Shown one piece after another: positions 1-7,361 of a DNA stretch of 64,000 nucleotides; positions within the stretch are counted from its first letter, which is position 1; each line of letters starts with the position of its first letter. The notes beneath the pieces were generated by a model, which was not told the origin of the DNA, did no database searches, and was given only the letters and a program-made list of their open reading frames with translations. The translations under genes and the position numbers were made by a program. This DNA comes from Streptococcus sp. LPB0220. GTDB lineage: Bacteria; Bacillota; Bacilli; Lactobacillales; Streptococcaceae. Location: positions 1,100,001 through 1,164,000 of the forward strand of contig NZ_CP044230.1 of assembly GCF_008727815.1 (NCBI RefSeq), given 5' to 3'.

Positions 1-777
1 ATTACTGGGAAGCCAATCAAGTTCACTGGTACTGGTGAAAAAATCACTGATATCGAAACCTTCCACCCAGACCGCATGTCTGGTCGGATCCTCGGTATGG
101 GGGATATGCTGACACTGATCGAGAAGGCTTCTCAAGAATACGATGAAAAACGCTCTCTTGAACTCGCTGAAAAAATGCGGGAAAATACCTTCGATTTCAA
201 TGACTTCATTGATCAGTTAGACCAAGTTCAAAATATGGGACCAATGGAAGATCTGCTCAAGATGCTTCCAGGGATGGCCAATAACCCTGCCATGAAGAAC
301 CTCAAAGTCGATGAACGAGAAATTGCTCGCAAACGCGCGATCGTATCATCCATGACACCAGCTGAACGCGAAAATCCAGATTTATTAAATCCAAGCCGTC
401 GTCGTCGGATTGCGGCTGGTTCAGGAAATAGCTTTGTCGAAGTCAATAAATTCATCAAGGACTTTAACCAAGCTAAGCAGATGATGCAAGGCGTCCTCTC
501 TGGCGATATGAACAAGATGATGAAACAAATGGGGCTTAATCCGAATAACATGCCGAAAAATATGCCTGGCGGAATGCCAGATATGTCTGCCCTCGAAGGC
601 ATGATGGGACAAGGTGGCATGCCTGACTTGTCAGCTCTTGGCGGAGGCGCTGGAATGCCTGATATGAGCCAAATGTTTGGTGGTGGTCTCAAAGGAAAAG
701 CCGGCGAATTTATGATGAAACGGGCGATGAACAAGATGGCCAAACAAATGCGCAAAAATAAGAAAAAACGGAAATAA
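1..777 (+). CDS. ffh: Signal recognition particle GTPase Ffh, 3' part
   Basis: C-terminal part of the SRP54-type GTPase that binds the small SRP RNA and delivers ribosomes making membrane proteins to the FtsY receptor. The reading frame is open from base 1, so the N-terminal and most of the G domain lie off the window. The first visible residues (ITGKPIKFTGTGEKITDIE) are the end of the G domain. From about residue 35 the methionine-rich M domain follows, with the RRRRIAAGSG segment that contacts signal RNA, and then a long Gly/Met/Pro-rich tail ending in a basic KKRK stretch. An internal ATG at 76 is not the true start. It is a plus-strand gene, on the left replichore. A weak hairpin terminator follows. 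Confidence 0.97.
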   Translation: MTGKPIKFTGTGEKITDIETFHPDRMSGRILGMGDMLTLIEKASQEYDEKRSLELAEKMRENTFDFNDFIDQLDQVQNMGPMEDLLKMLPGMANNPAMKNLKVDEREIARKRAIVSSMTPAERENPDLLNPSRRRRIAAGSGNSFVEVNKFIKDFNQAKQMMQGVLSGDMNKMMKQMGLNPNNMPKNMPGGMPDMSALEGMMGQGGMPDLSALGGGAGMPDMSQMFGGGLKGKAGEFMMKRAMNKMAKQMRKNKKKRK

Positions 778-793
778 TTCTTTCTAATAAGGG

Positions 794-821
794 CCTGGAA
801 CAAACTGTTCTGGGTTCTTTT
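794..821 (+). terminator. Probable terminator of ffh
   Basis: Seven-base stem CCTGGAA/TTCTGGG (two G-U pairs) with a seven-base loop, then a T-rich run. It sits 17 bases after the ffh stop codon. Confidence 0.55.
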
Positions 822-843
822 AGAAACTACTACTAGAGGAAAG

Positions 844-1611
844 ATGTTAAAAAAACTATTTCAACAAGTCATTCGTTTCTTTGCAAGATTGTTTTCTTCG
901 CACAGCAAGCCCTTTGAATTCCCTAAAGGGTCGAAGAAACCACCGATCAGACCAATCATCTTTGTCCCCGGGAGTTCAGCAAGTATCCAGCGATTCAATG
1001 GAACCATTCGCATGCTCCATCGCTTTTCTAGAAAAAAGCAAAGTCTCTTAAAAATAAAGGTCAATAAAGATGATTCTATAGAGATGGAAGGAAGACTAAA
1101 TACAAAAGAGCCAAACCCTATGATTGTGATTGGCTTTGAGAACAATCGAGATGGCTACAGCAATATCAAGCAGCAAATCGAATCCCTTAAGATCGCCATC
1201 ACCTACCTCCTTGATCACTATTATTTTACAGAGTTCAAGGCAGTCGGGCACTCCAATGGTGGACTAGTTTTGACTGGTTTACTGGAAAGTGGCTTTTTAG
1301 AAAAGAAAAAGCTGACCGTAAGGAAGCTCGCTATTATTGGCAGTCCTTACCAATTCAATCAAGATATGTATGACGATTTTCAAAAATGGAAACATCGCCT
1401 AGGAAAAGAAGTAGAGGTCCTTAACTTTGTTGGTAGCTTTGCTGGAAAATCAGATGGCATCGTCCCTCTCTCTAGTGCACAAGCAGCAAAATCTATTTTT
1501 GAGAAACAAGCCTATACAGAAGTAAATTTAAAAGGACGCAAGGCTCATCATTCAGCTTTACCCACTAATCCAGATCTAGTGAAACAATTAAGTCTATTTT
1601 TGAATCTGTAA
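844..1611 (+). CDS. Alpha/beta hydrolase of the DUF915 type
   Basis: 255-residue predicted alpha/beta hydrolase. A hydrophobic strand (PIIFVPGSSAS, about residues 38-48) provides the oxyanion-hole region. The nucleophile elbow GHSNGG is at about residues 137-142, with Ser as the likely catalytic base acceptor. A late Asp (KSDGIVPL) and a His-rich end (KAHHSALP) can complete the triad. This arrangement is typical of the DUF915 hydrolases common in lactic acid bacteria, whose substrates are mostly unknown. The N-terminus is basic and amphipathic (LKKLFQQVIRFFARLF), so loose membrane association or export is possible. The ATG at 844 has an AGAGGA element just upstream. Physiological substrate unknown. 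Confidence 0.8.
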   Translation: MLKKLFQQVIRFFARLFSSHSKPFEFPKGSKKPPIRPIIFVPGSSASIQRFNGTIRMLHRFSRKKQSLLKIKVNKDDSIEMEGRLNTKEPNPMIVIGFENNRDGYSNIKQQIESLKIAITYLLDHYYFTEFKAVGHSNGGLVLTGLLESGFLEKKKLTVRKLAIIGSPYQFNQDMYDDFQKWKHRLGKEVEVLNFVGSFAGKSDGIVPLSSAQAAKSIFEKQAYTEVNLKGRKAHHSALPTNPDLVKQLSLFLNL

Positions 1612-1613
1612 GT

Positions 1614-1645
1614 AAATTACATAATTTAGGTTATGTAATTTTTAT
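1614..1645 (+). terminator. Hairpin terminator after the DUF915 hydrolase
   Basis: Perfect 11-base stem AAATTACATAA / TTATGTAATTT with a six-base loop, running into T-rich sequence three bases after the stop codon. A hairpin with the same TTACATAA core occurs after xerS (4313-4338). Confidence 0.8.
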
Positions 1646-1652
1646 TTGTCTC

Positions 1653-1681
1653 TTGCAATCCTTAAGTAAATATGGTACATT
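1653..1681 (+). promoter_or_regulatory. Candidate promoter of the esterase gene
   Basis: TTGCAA (1653-1658), a 17-base spacer and TACATT (1676-1681), each matching four of six consensus bases. It lies just upstream of the cre-like site at 1684-1697. Confidence 0.5.
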
Positions 1682-1683
1682 TT

Positions 1684-1697
1684 TGGTAGCGATTACA
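1684..1697 (+). promoter_or_regulatory. Weak cre-like site (possible CcpA operator)
   Basis: TGGTAGCGATTACA matches the catabolite-responsive consensus TGWAANCGNTNWCA at all but two fixed positions and keeps the central CG. It lies directly after the candidate -10, where bound CcpA would block transcription. Inference only. Confidence 0.4.
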
Positions 1698-1716
1698 CAT
1701 ACCTAAGGAGGATTTT

Positions 1717-2700
1717 ATGAAAGATCCTAAATTACTAGAGACAATGAAAGCATACAAGGGACGGGATGATGTTCCTGATGATTTTGATAATTTTTGGAAT
1801 CAAACCCTAGCAAAGATGACTGAACTGCCTGAATACAAGCTTGAAGAACGAGATTTCAGCATTCCAAATGTGATTTGTTATGAATTAACCTTTAAAGGAA
1901 CCAGAAATGGCCTTGTCTATTCAAGAATGATTCTTCCAAAAACGGATCAAAAGATTCCAGTAATTTTCCATTTTCATGGCTATATGGGACGTTGTTGGGA
2001 TTGGGCTGATATGTTGGCTTATACAGTAGCCGGCTATGGTGTTGTGTCTATGGACGTAAGAGGGCAGTCAGGCTACTCAACAGACGGTGACCGTTCACCA
2101 CTTGGTAATACGGTAAAAGGACAGATTATCCGTGGAGCCGTGGAAGGTCCGGAAGAGCTCTTTTATAAGGATATCTACTTAGATCTTTACCAGTTAATTG
2201 AAATTGTAGCCAGCCTTCCTCAAGTAGATGACAGCAAACTTGCCAGCTACGGAGCCTCTCAAGGTGGTGCCCTGGCCCTGATTGCTGCTGGATTAAATCC
2301 CCGAATCCAACGAACAGTCGCCATTTATCCATTCTTATCGGATTTCAGACGGGTATTAGAGATCGGAAATACCAGTGAGGCCTATGACGAGCTTTTCCGT
2401 TATTTCAAGTTCCATGATCCATTCCATGAAACGGAAGATCGTTTGATGCAGACTTTGGCCTATATTGATGTGAAAAATTTTGCCCATCGTATCAAAGGAC
2501 AGGTTCACATGATTACAGGTCTAGATGATGATGTCTGTTATCCTGAAACGCAGTTTGCCATTTATAATCGATTAGAAGGTCCAAAAGAGCATTTAATCAT
2601 GCCAGAATATGCCCACGAAGCAATGAACGTTCAAGTCAATGATCGAGTCTATAATTGGCTCTGTGGTAGCAAGATTCCATTTCAATATGTAGAAAAATAA
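1717..2700 (+). CDS. Acetyl-xylan esterase / cephalosporin-C deacetylase family protein
   Basis: 327-residue serine esterase of the AXE1 (CE7) family, which removes acetyl groups from small acetylated sugars such as xylo-oligosaccharides and also acts on acetylated antibiotics. The family marks are visible: the RGQ motif (MDVRGQSGYS, about residues 109-118), the nucleophile elbow GASQGG (about residues 178-183), the triad Asp in GLDDDVCYP (about residue 270) and the triad His in YAHEAMN (about residue 302). Length fits the family (about 320 residues). No signal peptide is seen, so it probably acts in the cytoplasm on imported sugar esters. A strong AAGGAGG ribosome site precedes the ATG. The weak cre-like site upstream would fit carbon-source control. 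It is apparently monocistronic. Confidence 0.9.
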   Translation: MKDPKLLETMKAYKGRDDVPDDFDNFWNQTLAKMTELPEYKLEERDFSIPNVICYELTFKGTRNGLVYSRMILPKTDQKIPVIFHFHGYMGRCWDWADMLAYTVAGYGVVSMDVRGQSGYSTDGDRSPLGNTVKGQIIRGAVEGPEELFYKDIYLDLYQLIEIVASLPQVDDSKLASYGASQGGALALIAAGLNPRIQRTVAIYPFLSDFRRVLEIGNTSEAYDELFRYFKFHDPFHETEDRLMQTLAYIDVKNFAHRIKGQVHMITGLDDDVCYPETQFAIYNRLEGPKEHLIMPEYAHEAMNVQVNDRVYNWLCGSKIPFQYVEK

Positions 2701-2715
2701 GTTACAGAAGAAACC

Positions 2716-2749
2716 AATCAGTAAATCCATGAGGTTTGCTGATTTTATT
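2716..2749 (+). terminator. Terminator of the acetyl-xylan-esterase-like gene
   Basis: Long stem (about 12 pairs, including G-U) between AATCAGTAAATCC and GGTTTGCTGATT, with an ATGA loop and a following T-rich run, 16 bases after the stop codon. Confidence 0.75.
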
Positions 2750-2782
2750 GTGTTTAAAAGGGATCTAAAAACTAAAATTTTT

Positions 2783-3070
2783 TGTACTTTACCCTAGACA
2801 GTGGATAAACCCTTGACACGACTGAGTTTAAGGCGTAATGTACACTCTTTGAAAAATGTACTTTATAATCGAAATGTACTTTATTTTAATGCTGGATAAA
2901 GTACATTTTTTGATTGAGTAGCTTAGATGCGTAATGTATCAAAATAGTCCCTTTTAACCCCCTTGTAGGCATAGAAACTTTGATTTAATCAGTTTTTTGA
3001 ATTTAGTAAAGTACATTTTCACTAAAATTCAGGTTTGAAAATTTTCCAGTTTTCACTTTTATAAAGTATA
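2783..3070. repeat. Array of a 9-mer TGTACTTTA/TAAAGTACA upstream of dif
   Basis: The gap 2701-3228 has no supportable gene. It contains exact copies of TGTACTTTA at 2783-2791, 2857-2865 and 2875-2883 (plus orientation), and of its complement TAAAGTACA at 2897-2905 and 3007-3015. A degenerate copy, TAAAGTATA, is at 3062-3070. The plus-oriented copies all lie left of the minus-oriented ones, so the array is convergent. A second direct repeat, GCGTAATGTA, occurs at 2833-2842 and 2929-2938. Five exact 9-mers in about 230 bp is far above chance, even in AT-rich DNA. The function is unknown; binding sites for a protein acting near dif/xerS are one possibility. Confidence 0.75.
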
Positions 3071-3158
3071 AAATTGACTATTTTCTTGATGAAAAAAAAT
3101 TCCAGTTATAAGGGTGTATAGAAAGGGATACAAAACAGTCCTATAGAGCCCCTATAAC

Positions 3159-3189
3159 ATCTTTCCGAAAAACTATAATTTTCTTGAAA
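3159..3189 (+). other. dif: difSL chromosome dimer resolution site
   Basis: 31-bp site beginning ATCTTTCCGAAAA, with central ACTATAATT, ending TTCTTGAAA. The outer arms form the imperfect inverted repeat expected of a Xer core site. From memory it matches the Streptococcus/Lactococcus difSL, which is recombined by the single recombinase XerS. It lies 51 bp before the xerS start codon, which is the known arrangement. The gene strand also switches here. The last six bases (TTGAAA) double as the -35 of the xerS promoter. Confidence 0.92.
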
Positions 3190-3212
3190 AATATATCTGG
3201 CTATGCTATACT
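3184..3212 (+). promoter_or_regulatory. xerS promoter overlapping dif
   Basis: TTGAAA at 3184-3189, a 17-base spacer, and an extended -10 TGCTATACT (3204-3212). The -35 is the right end of difSL, so XerS bound at dif would cover it. Transcription would start about 20 bases before the ATG at 3241. Confidence 0.75.
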
Positions 3213-3240
3213 ACTAGTATAGAAAGATTTGGAGAAAAAC

Positions 3241-4311
3241 ATGAAACGCGAGATCTTATTAGAACGGATTGATAAACTCAAACAAGTCATGCCCTGGTAC
3301 GTTTTGGAATATTACCAATCGAAACTGGCCGTTCCATACAGTTTTACGACCTTGTACGAATACTTAAAGGAATACGATCGATTTTTCACCTGGGTTTTGG
3401 AATCTGGTATATCAGATGCTGACACCATGGCCGAGATCCCCTTAGACGTTCTGGAGCACATGACCAAGAAAGACATGGAATCCTTTATTCTTTACTTACG
3501 TGAACGCCCTCTGCTCAATGCCAATACAACAAAAAACGGGGTTTCCCAAACAACGATTAACCGCACTTTATCTGCACTTTCTAGCCTTTATAAGTATTTG
3601 ACCGAGGAAGTTGAAAATGAGCAAGGGGAACCTTATTTCTACCGTAATGTCATGAAGAAGGTTGCTACCAAGAAAAAGAAAGAAACCTTGGCGGCTCGTG
3701 CTGAAAATATCAAACAAAAGCTCTTTTTAGGGGATGAAACTGAGGGATTTTTGAATTATATCGATGAGGAATACCCTAAAACACTCTCAAATCGCGCCTT
3801 ATCTTCCTTTAATAAGAATAAAGAGCGAGATTTAGCCATTATCGCACTCCTTCTTGCATCTGGTGTCCGTTTATCTGAGGCAGTCAACTTGGACCTTCGT
3901 GACCTCAATCTTAAGATGATGGTGATTGATGTTACTCGAAAAGGTGGGAAACGTGACTCAGTCAATGTTGCTGCCTTTGCTAAGCCTTATCTGGAGCAAT
4001 ATCTTGCTATTCGAGACAAACGTTACAAGACTGAAAAGACTGATACAGCCCTCTTTCTGACCTTGTATCGAGGTGGTCCAAACCGAATTGATGCTTCTAG
4101 CGTTGAAAAGATGGTCGCCAAGTATTCAGAAGACTTCAAAGTCCGCGTGACACCCCATAAACTTCGCCATACATTAGCAACCCGTCTCTATGATGCAACC
4201 AAATCACAGGTTTTGGTCAGCCACCAGCTGGGACATGCTAGCACACAAGTTACAGACTTGTATACGCATATCGTTAATGATGAGCAGAAAAATGCTTTGG
4301 ATAGTTTGTGA
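3241..4311 (+). CDS. xerS: Tyrosine recombinase XerS
   Basis: 356-residue site-specific tyrosine recombinase that resolves chromosome dimers at difSL, working alone in streptococci in place of XerC/XerD and activated by FtsK at the division septum. There is an N-terminal SAM-like core-binding domain (about residues 15-150). The C-terminal catalytic domain carries the R-H-R-H-Y set: Arg in [16 protein letters not shown] (His and Arg), HQLGH, and the nucleophile Tyr in TDLYTH close to the C-terminus. A TTG at 3229 in frame could extend it by four residues. The ATG at 3241 is preferred because GGAG (3231-3234) sits six bases before it and the length matches the usual 356. It is the last plus-strand gene in the window. 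Confidence 0.95.
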   Translation: MKREILLERIDKLKQVMPWYVLEYYQSKLAVPYSFTTLYEYLKEYDRFFTWVLESGISDADTMAEIPLDVLEHMTKKDMESFILYLRERPLLNANTTKNGVSQTTINRTLSALSSLYKYLTEEVENEQGEPYFYRNVMKKVATKKKKETLAARAENIKQKLFLGDETEGFLNYIDEEYPKTLSNRALSSFNKNKERDLAIIALLLASGVRLSEAVNLDLRDLNLKMMVIDVTRKGGKRDSVNVAAFAKPYLEQYLAIRDKRYKTEKTDTALFLTLYRGGPNRIDASSVEKMVAKYSEDFKVRVTPHKLRHTLATRLYDATKSQVLVSHQLGHASTQVTDLYTHIVNDEQKNALDSL

Positions 4312-4312
4312 T

Positions 4313-4338
4313 ATTACATAACGTAAATTATGTAATAT
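4313..4338 (+). repeat. Perfect inverted repeat after xerS
   Basis: ATTACATAA / TTATGTAAT arms around a short spacer, just after the xerS stop codon. It shares its core with the hairpin at 1614-1645. It probably helps termination or RNA stability. Confidence 0.6.
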
Positions 4339-4348
4339 ATTAGTTTTA

Positions 4349-4389
4349 AAAAGAGCGATAGATTTTTTGAATGTCTACCGCTCTTTTAT
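4349..4389. terminator. Bidirectional terminator between convergent xerS and ABC operon
   Basis: AAAAGAGCG (4349-4357) pairs with CGCTCTTTT (4379-4387). A-runs on one side and T-runs on the other let it serve both strands. It separates the last plus-strand gene from the first minus-strand operon. Confidence 0.8.
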
Positions 4390-4392
4390 TAA

Positions 4393-4440
4393 TTATATAA
4401 ACGTATGAGAATCTTTATAAATATGATCTGTTTTCTTCAT
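4393..4440 (-). CDS. Candidate 15-residue peptide ORF
   Basis: Tiny ORF encoding MKKTDHIYKDSHTFI. It has an excellent AGGAGG ribosome site (4450-4455) nine bases before its ATG. It lies 66 bases after the stop of the ABC ATPase gene on the same strand and ends just before the shared terminator, so it would be the last cistron of the transporter operon. The peptide is polar, with no signal or membrane segment. It could be a real micropeptide, a leader-type ORF or a relic of a longer gene. No family is recognised. Confidence 0.45.
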   Translation of the reverse strand: MKKTDHIYKDSHTFI

Positions 4441-4506
4441 CAGCCTATACCTCCTGGATAGCTATAAAAGATAATCTAGAAGATCCTACCATTCTTCAAC
4501 CATGGA

Positions 4507-5133
4507 CTAGTTGAGCCTTATTACTTCGTCAGCTTGTTCCCAAATTACTGGATTATGGGTTGCAATAATGATTAAACGATCTTGCTTCTTTAACGTCAAG
4601 AGCAAGTCCATCACCTCTCGAGAAGTTTCTGGATCAAGTGCTGCAGTTAGTTCATCCGCTAAAATCAAAGGTGGATCCTTTAAAATAACTTTAGCCAATG
4701 CAACACGTTGTGCCTCGCCACCAGATAATTCATAAATCTTTTGATCCAGAGAAAGGTAAGCCAGTCCTACTTTTTTGAGTACTTCTTCTTCTTGCTGCTT
4801 CTTCTCCTTTTTTGTTAATTTTTGACCAATCAATCCCAAATCTAAATTTTTAGCGATCGTTTCGTTTTCAAGTAGGCCAAAGTTTTGAAAGAGATAGCCT
4901 AATTCATGCTTAAAAAAGTGATGTTGTTTGATTTGTTTCAGTTCCTGCCCTTGATAGCTTATACTCCCTTCTTCATAAGGCTCTATCTTAGCCAAAATAT
5001 TAAGCAAGGTTGTTTTACCACACCCACTATTTCCGGTCAGAGCATAGACCTTACCTTCTGTAAATTGCAAGCTCAAATCTTGAAAGACCGTTCGTTGGCC
5101 AAATGATTTGGTTAAATGTTCTACGCTAATCAT
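4507..5133 (-). CDS. ABC transporter ATP-binding protein, lactococcin-972 export type
   Basis: 208-residue ATPase subunit. Walker A GNSGCGKTT is at about residues 34-42, the Q-loop is in FQNFGLLENET, the signature LSGGEAQRVALAK follows, Walker B LILADELTAALDP comes next, and the H-loop is ATHNP. The short single-domain form and its coupling to a large eight-helix permease match the putative bacteriocin-export ABC family of the lactococcin 972 group. It would drive export of, or immunity to, a peptide. It starts one base after the permease stop (5135), so the two are translated as a pair. No bacteriocin precursor is visible beside it. Odd point: a Glu-Leu-Thr follows the catalytic Glu where most relatives have Glu-Pro-Thr. 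Confidence 0.88.
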   Translation of the reverse strand: MISVEHLTKSFGQRTVFQDLSLQFTEGKVYALTGNSGCGKTTLLNILAKIEPYEEGSISYQGQELKQIKQHHFFKHELGYLFQNFGLLENETIAKNLDLGLIGQKLTKKEKKQQEEEVLKKVGLAYLSLDQKIYELSGGEAQRVALAKVILKDPPLILADELTAALDPETSREVMDLLLTLKKQDRLIIIATHNPVIWEQADEVIRLN

Positions 5134-5134
5134 A

Positions 5135-7144
5135 TTAGGCTCCTTTCAGTACAGTTGCTAACAAGTGGTCTTCTTTATGAGACCGGTACAGGAGAATAAA
5201 CCAAGCATTAGTAAGAAATAGAAAGAGAGTGACAAGAGCAATCCACCATTCCGAAGTGAGAATGAATACAAGGAAGCTTCCTAATAGTAAGAGGACACTT
5301 TCTGAGAGCAAAATCGTTTGGTGAATGTTTACAAATCCCAGACCTGCAATCTTCTTCAAGAAGATTTGTTTTCTAAACTCTTCAAAATAAAGGAAATTCA
5401 TGGTGTTAAAGAGAAGAACAGAGGTTGCTATACCAAAGACTCCTCCTGCAATTATCATGAGATTTTCTATTTGGATGAATTGGGCCATTTGCTGGTAAAC
5501 GTCTACTGCATAGTCGTACTGACTAACACTTTTTTCAAGATTATACTCAGCGACTAGCTTCTTACTATTCTGAAGTCCATTAAAATAAAGGTAGGAATTT
5601 AGATGAGTGAAATATGGATTCTCATAGCCTCCAAAACTTTCAGGTTGAATAACCACTAAAATCGGATCGGTCAAGAATTGCTGATAGTTCATAGGTGTAT
5701 TGTTATAAATAAAGCGTTTTCGGTTGTTAGGAAGATAGGTCACCCGTGCTTTCATGGGCAACTGACCCTTTCCTTGTTCATCTTTAGGAGTCAGATAATC
5801 TTCATACCGTTTTTTCAGCTCCTCTTCTTGACCCTTCAACTTTTCAGGGAGCAAGAGTCCAAATTCTCCAGCTTGCAAGTGATTCAAGCGCTCTTTTTCC
5901 TCAGGGGAAACTGAGATCCTTTGGATATCAAGATAATTTGGAGTGACATACAGGCTATTGGCAAGAGGATCGTAATCTGTGATTGAAAACTCTTTACCTG
6001 TACTAGGATCCGTCATAACTCCTTTTGGACTAAAAAATACGAGGTGATGGTAAGCTAAAAGACCACCATTTTCAATACCAGACTCGATGAGCTTAGACCA
6101 TTTTGCTCTGTCCTCAATTTGCGTCTCTTTGTTTGTTTTCTGTGAAAAATCCTCCCGACTTGTACTAATTTGGACCCAATTCGATTGTTTTAACCAAGCC
6201 TCACTTCCCTCTTGGTGAGTTTGCCAGACTGATCCATAAATACTGATTCGATGAATCGCAAGGCCAATTAATGCCACAGCGAGAAATTGACAAATAAAGA
6301 GGAAAACCAATATGCGCTTCAATGGAACCTTCCCTTTTAAAAGGGGGACTAAATGAATCGTTTGAATACTATATGCAAAGAGGAAGGATAAGAAAACAGA
6401 CAAAATTAGTAAAATCCCATTGTAAATAATACTACTGGAAATGACGAGGGAATAGGAAAAAGGTGTCAATTGAAAGCAATAAATCAGAACAGCACCCATT
6501 ATACTTGCGCCAATACATCCCAAAAGCAACTCTATACTATCATCTTTTAGAGAATGTCCGAAAAGTTGCAAGCGTCTCATTCCTGAGATATATCGAATCC
6601 CAGCGCTTCTCATTTCGAGTGTTTTTTGAATAATCGTCAAAGCGCTAAAACTAATGATAAAAATAACTAAGGCAAGTGATTGTGAACCGGAGCCAAAAAA
6701 GGCAATAAAGGTCTGCAGAGAATTCGGTTTCTCAATAAAAGTTTGTGAGAAGCCAAGATTATGAAGCGTTTGATCCAGCTTTTCAGTTTCTAAATCACCT
6801 GTTAATACATAATAATTCGTTAACAGGCTTTCTTTGGCAGCCAGTTCTTTCTTCTCTCTTTTAATTCCATGAGGAAGTTTTCCCTCTCCGTAGATATCAT
6901 AGGTGAAAACAACCTGACCCTTAGAATCTGTTCTTTGTATCTGACAGGCAATTATACTATGATTTTCCCTTGCCAAGCGGTCTAAACTGGAAGATAATTC
7001 TTCATATGTGACGCTCTTTTCTTGTCTCTGCACCCCTACTACCGGAAGACTGTGGTGGATAACCGTATTTGGAGAAATAAAGGCAATCCAAATCAAAAAG
7101 CTAGAGATGAAAAGGTTTGATAAAATAATAAAGACACGTTTCAT
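5135..7144 (-). CDS. Bacteriocin-associated integral membrane protein (ABC permease, DUF1430 type)
   Basis: 669-residue membrane protein: one N-terminal helix (about residues 7-27), a large extracytoplasmic domain, four helices around residues 160-310, a second extracytoplasmic domain of about 250 residues, and three helices near the C-terminus (about 560-655). This is a MacB/FtsX-like layout. It matches the bacteriocin-associated integral membrane protein family found with lactococcin-972-like peptides. Together with the adjacent ATPase it should form a transporter that extrudes or protects against a membrane-active peptide. It starts with ATG at 7144 and is probably driven by the promoter at 7273-7301. 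The precursor gene usually found upstream is absent between 7145 and 7361. Confidence 0.82.
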   Translation of the reverse strand: MKRVFIILSNLFISSFLIWIAFISPNTVIHHSLPVVGVQRQEKSVTYEELSSSLDRLARENHSIIACQIQRTDSKGQVVFTYDIYGEGKLPHGIKREKKELAAKESLLTNYYVLTGDLETEKLDQTLHNLGFSQTFIEKPNSLQTFIAFFGSGSQSLALVIFIISFSALTIIQKTLEMRSAGIRYISGMRRLQLFGHSLKDDSIELLLGCIGASIMGAVLIYCFQLTPFSYSLVISSSIIYNGILLILSVFLSFLFAYSIQTIHLVPLLKGKVPLKRILVFLFICQFLAVALIGLAIHRISIYGSVWQTHQEGSEAWLKQSNWVQISTSREDFSQKTNKETQIEDRAKWSKLIESGIENGGLLAYHHLVFFSPKGVMTDPSTGKEFSITDYDPLANSLYVTPNYLDIQRISVSPEEKERLNHLQAGEFGLLLPEKLKGQEEELKKRYEDYLTPKDEQGKGQLPMKARVTYLPNNRKRFIYNNTPMNYQQFLTDPILVVIQPESFGGYENPYFTHLNSYLYFNGLQNSKKLVAEYNLEKSVSQYDYAVDVYQQMAQFIQIENLMIIAGGVFGIATSVLLFNTMNFLYFEEFRKQIFLKKIAGLGFVNIHQTILLSESVLLLLGSFLVFILTSEWWIALVTLFLFLTNAWFILLYRSHKEDHLLATVLKGA

Positions 7145-7272
7145 ATCATCACACTTTCTAAAGCAGAAAAGGAAAGTAATACCTAGCTAGTCAATTAATT
7201 TAATTGTATCGTGATTACTGAGTATAAAAATTTTAATTATATTATTGTAAACGAATACACTTTTCCACCTTT

Positions 7273-7301
7273 ACTATACTACAAAATCCTTTGGAAAACA
7301 A
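7273..7301 (-). promoter_or_regulatory. Candidate promoter of the ABC transporter operon
   Basis: TTGTTT (7301-7296), a 17-base spacer and TATAGT (7278-7273) on the minus strand. The 5' leader would be about 120 bases and AT-rich. Confidence 0.5.
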
Positions 7302-7325
7302 TAATTTCTATGCGAAACTAGTTTC

Positions 7326-7359
7326 AAAAAAGAGATCCGCTACTGCGAATCTCTTTTGA
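7326..7359 (-). terminator. Terminator of lplA
   Basis: On the minus strand, AAAAGAGATTCGC pairs with GCGGATCTCTTTT and ends in a T-run, directly after the lplA stop codon. Confidence 0.85.
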
Positions 7360-7361
7360 CT

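Noticed and set aside
228..803. Minus-strand open frame opposite ffh
   Set aside because: It is the complement of the Met/Gly-rich Ffh tail; no start signal or homology.
3229..3240. TTG start giving XerS four more residues
   Set aside because: The GGAG site lies inside this stretch and fits the ATG at 3241.
1614..4338. Shared TTACATAA hairpins considered as a mobile repeat family
   Set aside because: Both lie directly after stop codons and the 1614 copy runs into a T tract; terminator function explains them. The similar AT-rich stretch near 11498 is not a perfect hairpin.
7145..7361. Search for a lactococcin-972-type precursor upstream of the transporter
   Set aside because: Only a promoter-like sequence and the lplA terminator are present; no ORF with a signal peptide.
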